Below, piece after piece: positions 1 through 5,195 of a stretch of 7,540 nucleotides of DNA (its first letter is position 1; every line of letters starts with the position of its first letter). Position numbers and translations under genes: made by a program. Origin of the DNA: Bacteroidales bacterium (GTDB lineage Bacteria > Bacteroidota > Bacteroidia > Bacteroidales > Dysgonomonadaceae); contig JAAYFR010000300.1 in NCBI GenBank assembly GCA_012728155.1, positions 1-7,540 of the forward strand. The letters are read 5' to 3'. The notes under the pieces were generated by a model, which worked only from the letters and a program-made list of their open reading frames with translations, searched no databases and had not been told where the DNA came from.

Positions 1-3000
1 CTCAAGAGCAGCTCTGTATTGTTCGGGCAGCGCTGATATTTTGGTTTCCCACTGATTAAGCGAAGTGTGCCGGAGTTCGTTGTTTACACCCCGTGCGTCT
101 AATTCCCTTATTTCAGGTTTTGAAAGCAATTGATGTCTCTGCAATATGGCATGTTTCTCTTCCGGTATCAATTTTTTGAAATACTCATTGCTTTGCAGCC
201 CATCCATCTCTTTCTCATAAATATCCAAGTATCTCTGCTTTAATCCATTGAGCAAACCTTTCAAAAAGTCGCTTACTTTACCCAGCAAGGGTTCAATTAA
301 GTCTGGTTCATGAAACAGCAACCGATCGTTTCGTACCGCCTCGATATCTTCCATCAGTTTTTCGGCTTCATCGCTAGCCGGAGTACGCTCTTCCAGGTCG
401 GTAAGCAGTTCCCATAATGGCATTCGCTTTTTTAAAACAGTTTCTTTCTGTTGCCATTCCATGAATTTGGCAGACAAATCGGCCTGTTCGTCCAGTATTC
501 TGCGCAGGCGTTCATTCCCATCTAAGTTTTCAATCTCTTTGATAAATTGTATATTGATGGGCTCCGGTAATGGAGCTTGACCACTTACAGATTCAGCCAG
601 ATTTTTTAAAGATGACAGGAAAGATACCGACGCTGCCAATTCTTCATTGGGTTTACAGGTAATTCCTGCATCCTGATAAATTTTTCGAAGCTTAATTTTT
701 TCGGCTGCCGAGATGGTATGTACTTCCTTTTTGAAGGTAGCTGCATTCATATTTGCCGGTTTCAGGTTAGCTTCGGAAGTCGAAATCACCTCGGCATTTT
801 TCAGTGCAAATAGGATGGTGTCAATGGCATCCTGGCTCCACCCATAGGGCGATTTCATAAAATGGCCGCGAATTTCCCTTCCGTTTTTTGAACCGTTTCC
901 AATAAATCGTAACATGTCAATCGATGTCGGATGGTCTTTTACATCGCCATTGTAATTGATTCTTTTTAAAGCTTCGGTATCGCCTTCCTGAGCCTTACGC
1001 AGTGCTTTGTCCCAATCCTTATAATCGGCTTTGTTTTTGAAATCGGTGAATTGGCGATCAGCAATACTGTATAGAGCACTTTCAATATTTTCGCGCAAGG
1101 TGCCTGAATTCACTTCAGTGCCTCCTGCGAGAAAAACTAATGACTCCTCATAAATTTTATCAATGATATCCTGAATAGATTTAAGCGCATTTGACATTCG
1201 GGTTTCCATTCCTTTTTTTGCCTGTTGGCCCTCCGGAGAACCGGGTAACCCTTTTATATCAATGGTATCTTTTGCTGCGAGATATTTTACTATTTCACTC
1301 CTAAGGTCAGCATCTCTTAGCTTTTTCAGATAAATATATGCCAAAGGGACATCCGGCTTTTCGCTTCGTATTTCATTCAACACAATGGCTTCATTTTCCA
1401 GCCAGCCATCCCGGAGCCATACATTAAGACGGCTTTCGGTGTTTGGCCTTTCCATTTTGTTCCAAATCTCAAAATCACGCTTAAGTTTCGAGTTTCCATG
1501 CAAAATGTTGATGGTTTTGGTTTTATCCTTAAAAAGCTCGAGCACTTTCGTTTGACGTAAATTCTGTATTTTATCCTCTCCTTTGGCATTAATTGCCACT
1601 GCGTTCTTGGTGTATTCCTGCTCCCATTCCGAGCCTTCTTTGGTTTGCAATTTAAATTCATCGCCTACAGCCATCAACACCTTATCCTCTTCCACCAATT
1701 TTTTCAGTAAATTCCTTACTCTGTTCCTGAATGCATCGGTGGGTTCATTCAGGTTGTCTATGAGCAAGTCGGCAATGCTACTTGCATCCGATTTTGGAAG
1801 AGAAGCATGTGTGTCCCTGGGTAATTGCTCCAACAGAAAAACTACACTTAATATTCTCCCTTCAAGCTGTGCGTCTCCTCCTTTGGCTTTCCTTTCCTCA
1901 ATCAGATTATTAGTTTCCTGCAACAGCAATGCGCCTTGTAAGAGGTCTCTCTGTTTTTGTTCAAAAATAAAATCACCGGGTATTATATGTCCTAATTCTT
2001 TATCAGCTATTATTTTTACGCTGTCATTCACAATCCGGATTTGGCTTCTTAACTGTCCGGTTGTGCCGGCAACGTCCACAACCTGAAGAATTTTTTTCCA
2101 GAATTTTCTAACAGGTGGAATTAATGGATAATCAGCAACGGCTGTTTGCCTGTCTTCACTGGTATAGCCAAAAGTTGTTCCTTCCAAAACCCGTGAAATC
2201 TCTCCCATCGAAGATTCTATTTTACCATCTATTGAGGAAATAACAGATGGTTTCTTTTCTAGAATGGTTTTACGAGTAACTGTTTCGACATCGGTATCAG
2301 AAAGAAGAACTTTAACAGAAAAACGATCCTGCAGAGGTTGTAGCTGAGGCGTTTCAGCCAGCGCATTCTGACCGGTGCCAACCAACAGCAACTTCCCTTC
2401 AAAACTACTGCAAACATCTTGTGCCAGGTTTTGAATGTCAATAGTTTTATTTCCGTCCTGTCCGATAAATTGCTGAACTTCGTCTAAAACGATTATTGTG
2501 CAAGGTATTTTATCACCATAAAACAATGGGAACACTTCTGTTTTCAGCGTATTTATGAATTCATCACGGCTAATGGTTTCCTGACGTTTGAAGTTGATTT
2601 TAAAATTCTCTTTTACTTTCGCTTCATTCTCAGCAAAATCCGGTTTAATTTGCAAAATTGCTTTTGCAAGTGCAGAAGAGACAAATAAGTTTTCATATTC
2701 CTTTACGAAGTCTTTTCCCTGTGCTTCAATAATGTTTTTGAGGTCATCGTAAATGCCTTCTTGTTTTGCCCAATAAACAAATTTGAAGTGGTGGTATTGA
2801 GGTGGTAATCCCAATGCATTGAGTACCAATTGCAAAAACGAATACCGTATGTCAGTGGAAGGGAAATCCTTTAAAGTGCCGACAATAGATAATTTGCCAT
2901 GAATCTCCTGTTTCCTTTCTAATTCAACAAACAGATCTTTAATATCCTGAGGCAAGGGTTTTATTGTTCTGGCAGTTTCTCCATTTTGAAATTTATAATC

Positions 3001-3282
3001 TTGCCATAAATACCCCAGCATTTTTACTAAATGTGATTTACCACTGCCAAAAAAACCGCTCACCCACACAGCAGGTTGTTTAGGTTGATCTATATACTTT
3101 AAATAAGTATCCAGTATCCTGTACAATCCTTTCTGATATTCGCCCTCACAGACGAATGTTTTCAATTCATGTCTTAAAGTTGCTAATCCATTGTTGTCTT
3201 TGGAAATATTAATTTCTACTACACCATCATTTAAGAGGTTGTTTTCTTTGGGGTTAAGATTAAAAAGTTCCTTATTCTTCAT
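1..3282 (-). CDS. brxC: BREX system P-loop ATPase BrxC (3' end outside window)
   Basis: This is the large AAA+-type ATPase of the BREX phage-defence system, a cytoplasmic protein needed for defence. The frame is open without a stop for 1094 codons and leaves the window at position 1; family members are about 1200 residues, so roughly the last tenth is missing. A Walker A motif, GFFGSGKS, lies at residues 76-83 (3034-3057), and a Walker B, IIVLDEVQ, at 263-270 with D267 and E268. VGTGQNAL (301-308) resembles a sensor I segment, and R320 in QDRF could be an arginine finger. About residues 905-1000 are charged and probably helical or coiled-coil. The start is set by the ATG 10 bases after the brxB stop. 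The spacer is A-rich with no Shine-Dalgarno motif, so coupling to brxB is likely. Identification rests on the motifs, the size and position directly after brxA-brxB. The catalytic residues are all present and no frameshift was seen. Confidence 0.93.
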   Translation of the reverse strand, partial: MKNKELFNLNPKENNLLNDGVVEINISKDNNGLATLRHELKTFVCEGEYQKGLYRILDTYLKYIDQPKQPAVWVSGFFGSGKSHLVKMLGYLWQDYKFQNGETARTIKPLPQDIKDLFVELERKQEIHGKLSIVGTLKDFPSTDIRYSFLQLVLNALGLPPQYHHFKFVYWAKQEGIYDDLKNIIEAQGKDFVKEYENLFVSSALAKAILQIKPDFAENEAKVKENFKINFKRQETISRDEFINTLKTEVFPLFYGDKIPCTIIVLDEVQQFIGQDGNKTIDIQNLAQDVCSSFEGKLLLVGTGQNALAETPQLQPLQDRFSVKVLLSDTDVETVTRKTILEKKPSVISSIDGKIESSMGEISRVLEGTTFGYTSEDRQTAVADYPLIPPVRKFWKKILQVVDVAGTTGQLRSQIRIVNDSVKIIADKELGHIIPGDFIFEQKQRDLLQGALLLQETNNLIEERKAKGGDAQLEGRILSVVFLLEQLPRDTHASLPKSDASSIADLLIDNLNEPTDAFRNRVRNLLKKLVEEDKVLMAVGDEFKLQTKEGSEWEQEYTKNAVAINAKGEDKIQNLRQTKVLELFKDKTKTINILHGNSKLKRDFEIWNKMERPNTESRLNVWLRDGWLENEAIVLNEIRSEKPDVPLAYIYLKKLRDADLRSEIVKYLAAKDTIDIKGLPGSPEGQQAKKGMETRMSNALKSIQDIIDKIYEESLVFLAGGTEVNSGTLRENIESALYSIADRQFTDFKNKADYKDWDKALRKAQEGDTEALKRINYNGDVKDHPTSIDMLRFIGNGSKNGREIRGHFMKSPYGWSQDAIDTILFALKNAEVISTSEANLKPANMNAATFKKEVHTISAAEKIKLRKIYQDAGITCKPNEELAASVSFLSSLKNLAESVSGQAPLPEPINIQFIKEIENLDGNERLRRILDEQADLSAKFMEWQQKETVLKKRMPLWELLTDLEERTPASDEAEKLMEDIEAVRNDRLLFHEPDLIEPLLGKVSDFLKGLLNGLKQRYLDIYEKEMDGLQSNEYFKKLIPEEKHAILQRHQLLSKPEIRELDARGVNNELRHTSLNQWETKISALPEQYRAALE

Positions 3283-3292
3283 ATTTATCTAT

Positions 3293-3838
3293 TTAAGCGG
3301 TTATTGGTCTTGCTAAATAACTCCAGCCATCCCTGGCATTAAGCAATCTAAATTGATTTTTTTCAAATTCACCCGGGAAGAACACAAGCAGTCTGCCTTT
3401 TACTTCACCGGCAATTGAATTTAGAATATCTGAAAGTCTGGCAAATCCCAAAAGAGAAGCCACATCTGTAAATGCTACTACTGTTTCGTTGTCAATTTGG
3501 TGATTTCTTATTTTTTGTATGGTGTTTTCGATTGCAAAAGCTTTAAAATCAAATTCCAATTGGTCTATGAGTGATTCCGGGTCACTAAAATATTCTTCTC
3601 TGTATTCATGTGAAGCCATCCAGTCCGGGAAACAATCTTTGAAAGAAATTCTCACCCATTTTTTCCCTGCCTTTTTTGTGGTGTTCTCAAAATCAATGAG
3701 TCGAAAATCTACTTTTCTTTGGCTATCGGGGTCATATACCAGGAACCATATTCGTTCCTGAGCAGACAAAGTTTCTTGCCACTTGCCACTTACTACTTTT
3801 TCGTAAGCTTGAATCAAGCCATCAATATTATTTGCCAT
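3293..3838 (-). CDS. brxB: BREX protein BrxB (DUF1788 family)
   Basis: This 181-residue protein matches the small BREX core protein BrxB (DUF1788). Its biochemical role is not established; it is thought to work with the other BREX core proteins in the cytoplasm. The family signature is clear at the C-terminus: GRLLVFFPGEFEKN at residues 148-161, followed by FRLLNARDGWSYLARPI at 163-179, almost at the end of the protein as expected. An N-terminal WFLVYDP block (31-37) is also typical. There is no signal peptide or membrane segment. The ATG lies inside the end of brxA, overlapping it by 11 bases, and the stop is 10 bases before brxC, so the gene sits in the middle of a tight operon. Length is usual for the family, about 180-200 residues. 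No alternative identity looks credible. Confidence 0.93.
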   Translation of the reverse strand: MANNIDGLIQAYEKVVSGKWQETLSAQERIWFLVYDPDSQRKVDFRLIDFENTTKKAGKKWVRISFKDCFPDWMASHEYREEYFSDPESLIDQLEFDFKAFAIENTIQKIRNHQIDNETVVAFTDVASLLGFARLSDILNSIAGEVKGRLLVFFPGEFEKNQFRLLNARDGWSYLARPITA

Positions 3839-4553
3839 TTTGTATTGTCTTTAGTTGATTTTCAAATGAAATTACTGTTACATTTCCACCATACTGATAC
3901 TGAAGGAAGTCCCTTTTAGATGCTTCTATTATTAACTCTTTAATTTCTTCACTATCCAGGGCTAATGCCTTAACCCATTTACTTCTAAGAATATATTCCC
4001 CTCTGTCGCCATGGAGGTAGGACATGAACAGTGCAAATGCAACCGTATAGTAATCATGTCTCTGCTGCACTCTTATGTTTTTAACTTTGCCTTGAATATA
4101 GCCTGCCTGTTTCCAGGAGCTGGCGATATTTTGTGCTGCGCTTCGCCTTGTATTGTCAGAATATCTGCCGGGGTGGTATTTCTCGATATTTGCATCTAAA
4201 TTCTCAATGGGAACTCTTTCTCCAACTTTGGTATTTACCACTACATCAATACTCTCTTCCAGTAAAAAATCATTGGATAAAGCATACAATAAAGCGAGAA
4301 TGCTTTTCTTTTCGTTGTCCACTAAAGACCAGTAATGTTTAAAGCACTTAAACACTAAATTATCCTTATCAAACCCATATAGCTGCTTTAGATATTGATT
4401 TGTTTTTATTAAGTTGGTATTGGAAAGTTTGTTGGTAACATTTGAATTAAAAATTTCATCGAAATCTGCACCTTCCATTGAATGACTCATTACTTGAGAA
4501 AGCTCTGCAAACATGATTGTTCTTGAGGTGTGTATGGTTTTATTTTGTTTCAT
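3828..4553 (-). CDS. brxA: BREX protein BrxA (DUF1819 family)
   Basis: This 241-residue protein is the first intact gene of the BREX operon. BrxA proteins (DUF1819) are small, winged-helix-rich, DNA-binding proteins; their precise role in BREX is unsettled. The N-terminal SRTIMFAELSQVM (residues 10-22) is the family's conserved opening. It is followed by NVTNKLSNTNL (38-48), a LYGFD block (58-62) and VFKCFKHYW (67-75). Residues 131-161, which include TRRSAAQNIASSWKQAGYI (135-153), look like a helix-turn-helix with a wing. A second possible winged-helix segment covers about 185-230. I prefer the first ATG at 4553: starting at M14 would remove most of the conserved SRTIM block. Upstream sequence is AAAAGAAT with no Shine-Dalgarno motif. 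The 3' end overlaps brxB by 11 bases, and the 5' end is overlapped by 14 bases by the remnant reading frame upstream. Confidence 0.92.
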   Translation of the reverse strand: MKQNKTIHTSRTIMFAELSQVMSHSMEGADFDEIFNSNVTNKLSNTNLIKTNQYLKQLYGFDKDNLVFKCFKHYWSLVDNEKKSILALLYALSNDFLLEESIDVVVNTKVGERVPIENLDANIEKYHPGRYSDNTRRSAAQNIASSWKQAGYIQGKVKNIRVQQRHDYYTVAFALFMSYLHGDRGEYILRSKWVKALALDSEEIKELIIEASKRDFLQYQYGGNVTVISFENQLKTIQNGK

Positions 4554-4803
4554 ATTCTTTTATGATTGCTCTTGAAAAAAGATACTTAGCTATTAGATAT
4601 TCACCATTGTCGGGGTCTTTGAAGAATTCATCTTTGATTCTTAGAGTTTTTTTGTGTGGTGGGTAAAAAAATAAAACACATTTGGGTCGGCAATGAGTAT
4701 CGGGTTATTTGTCTGTCAGTTTCGTTATCCATTCCAAGTTTAATATTCAATTTTCATTTGTTAAATTTGCAGTGTCGTTATCTTTTCTCCGCTTGTACAA
4801 CAT
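4540..4803 (-). pseudogene. Possible remnant of a small gene in front of brxA, with two in-frame stops
   Basis: One minus-strand frame runs from an ATG at 4803 to a TAA at 4540-4542, 88 codons in total, interrupted by a TGA at 4747-4749 and a TAA at 4705-4707. The last part (4704-4540, 54 sense codons with no ATG) looks protein-like, for example LRIKDEFFKDPDNGEY and LIAKYLFSRAIIKEYETK. The middle part reads ILNLEWITKLTDK, and the first part MLYKRRKDNDTANLTNEN. The terminal TAA lies inside brxA, giving a 14-base overlap like the 11-base one between brxA and brxB, as expected if this was once the gene before brxA. A different frame also looks coding at about 4646-4700 (ILIADPNVFYFFTHHTKKL), so compensating frameshifts are possible. 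I do not recognise the family. The alternative is non-coding leader DNA that happens to be open; AT-rich sequence makes chance frames fairly easy. Confidence 0.4.
4762..4769 (+). promoter_or_regulatory. Plus-strand TAnnTTTG box facing the BREX promoter
   Basis: TAAATTTG on the plus strand matches the -7 consensus perfectly and points at the minus-strand box 52 bases away. The -33 region is poor: GTTT at 4738-4741 is the nearest candidate. No plus-strand gene starts until 5196, so if active it would give a leader-type or antisense transcript against the BREX leader. It may be a chance match in AT-rich DNA. Confidence 0.2.
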
Positions 4804-4821
4804 CGTGAACGCAGCATCACG
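4804..4821. repeat. Inverted repeat at the predicted BREX transcription start
   Basis: CGTGA at 4804-4808 and TCACG at 4817-4821 are exact inverted copies separated by 8 bases. They abut the minus-strand -7 box at 4822-4829, so the repeat spans the predicted transcription start. A position like this suits a repressor site. In RNA it could also form a short, weak hairpin at the 5' end. It is short enough to arise by chance. Confidence 0.3.
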
Positions 4822-4829
4822 CAAATATA
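4822..4829 (-). promoter_or_regulatory. Candidate Bacteroidota -7 box for the BREX operon
   Basis: Read on the minus strand this is TATATTTG, a perfect match to the Bacteroidota -7 element TAnnTTTG, and the only such match found in the minus-strand lead-in to brxA. No good -33 TTTG is visible 19-21 bases upstream (about 4849-4854 reads CTGA on this strand). Transcription would start near 4815, just before the ATG at 4803 of the small remnant frame. That gives brxA a leader of about 260 bases if nothing nearer is used. Confidence 0.4.
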
Positions 4830-5098
4830 CGCAATAATAATAAAAAAAAATCAGTTGTTTCAATAAAATAAAACAGATTTTACCCCTTTGTGAAACAGTT
4901 GATTGAAGATAGATATTTTTTGCGTATCTCAAGTTATTATACAATCTTTCGGCTCAAAGGGAGGTTTTAAAAGTATTTTTTATGTATATAAAATAGGTAT
5001 ATATAGGTTTTACGGATAGAATATGTGGTGCCACTCGATAATTGGATGAATTGTAGATTTTCTAAGTTTGCACGACATGGAAACTTAATTCCTTTGTA
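4830..5098. other. AT-rich divergent spacer, no gene seen
   Basis: No convincing gene or RNA was found in this stretch. It has runs of A and T (for example 4842-4850) and is about 30% G+C in the one line counted (4981-5040). GTTTCA at 4857-4862 and TGAAAC at 4891-4896 form a loose inverted repeat with a 28-base loop. An open minus-strand frame covers 4944-4747, but its upstream half is low-complexity, with a run of F, Y and K codons, and lies before the predicted promoter. No terminator is needed because the flanking genes diverge. Confidence 0.5.
5042..5070 (+). promoter_or_regulatory. Alternative upstream promoter for the helicase gene
   Basis: TAAGTTTG at 5063-5070 is a perfect TAnnTTTG. 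A TTG at 5042-5044 lies 18 bases before it, slightly closer than the usual spacing to a -33 TTTG. Transcription would begin near 5077 and leave a leader of about 120 bases before the ATG at 5196. It may be used together with, or instead of, the box at 5123-5130. Confidence 0.3.
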
Positions 5099-5130
5099 TT
5101 TCCGAATCTCCGTTGTTTTACTTAATTTTG
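5099..5130 (+). promoter_or_regulatory. Candidate Bacteroidota promoter of the helicase gene
   Basis: TAATTTTG at 5123-5130 matches the -7 consensus TAnnTTTG, and TTTC at 5099-5102 matches three of four bases of the -33 TTTG at a spacing of 20. Transcription would start near 5137, immediately before the tandem repeat, giving a leader of about 60 bases to the helicase ATG. This is the best-placed promoter candidate for that gene. Confidence 0.45.
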
Positions 5131-5137
5131 TCTTACA

Positions 5138-5165
5138 CTCAAATAATTGGCCTCAAATAATTGCC
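5138..5165. repeat. 14-base tandem repeat, two copies
   Basis: Two head-to-tail copies of CTCAAATAATTGGC lie at 5138-5151 and 5152-5165. They agree at 13 of 14 bases, the second copy ending in CC instead of GC. They sit at the predicted transcription start of the helicase gene and about 30 bases before its ATG. They could be paired binding sites for a regulator or a simple slippage duplication. Confidence 0.6.
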
Positions 5166-5195
5166 CTTTAACAGGGTGTCATATATTGTGATCAG

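Noticed and set aside
1583..2086. Open plus-strand frame of 167 codons inside brxC
   Set aside because: It is antisense to a continuous, motif-bearing brxC frame, is serine- and leucine-rich like a reverse-strand shadow, and matches no family I know.
4011..4342. Overlapping plus-strand frames of 60-69 codons inside brxA
   Set aside because: They lie opposite the conserved BrxA region and their composition is not protein-like.
4646..4654. A AAA AAC on the minus strand as a programmed -1 frameshift site
   Set aside because: The phase is right for the frame from the ATG at 4732, but a -1 shift reaches a TAA within two codons. The protein-like frame needs a +1 shift instead.
4747..4944. A 65-codon minus-strand frame taken as a complete gene
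   Set aside because: Its first half is low-complexity and lies upstream of the likely -7 box. Only the last 18 codons, from 4803, are kept as the possible beginning of the remnant gene.
5025..5034. GTGG/CCAC as a terminator hairpin
   Set aside because: The stem is only 4 base pairs with a 2-base loop, there is no T run, and both neighbouring genes are transcribed away from it.
4554..5195. CRISPR array, tRNA or insertion sequence in the gap
   Set aside because: No spaced repeats beyond one 14-base pair, no cloverleaf, no terminal inverted repeats and no transposase frame were seen.
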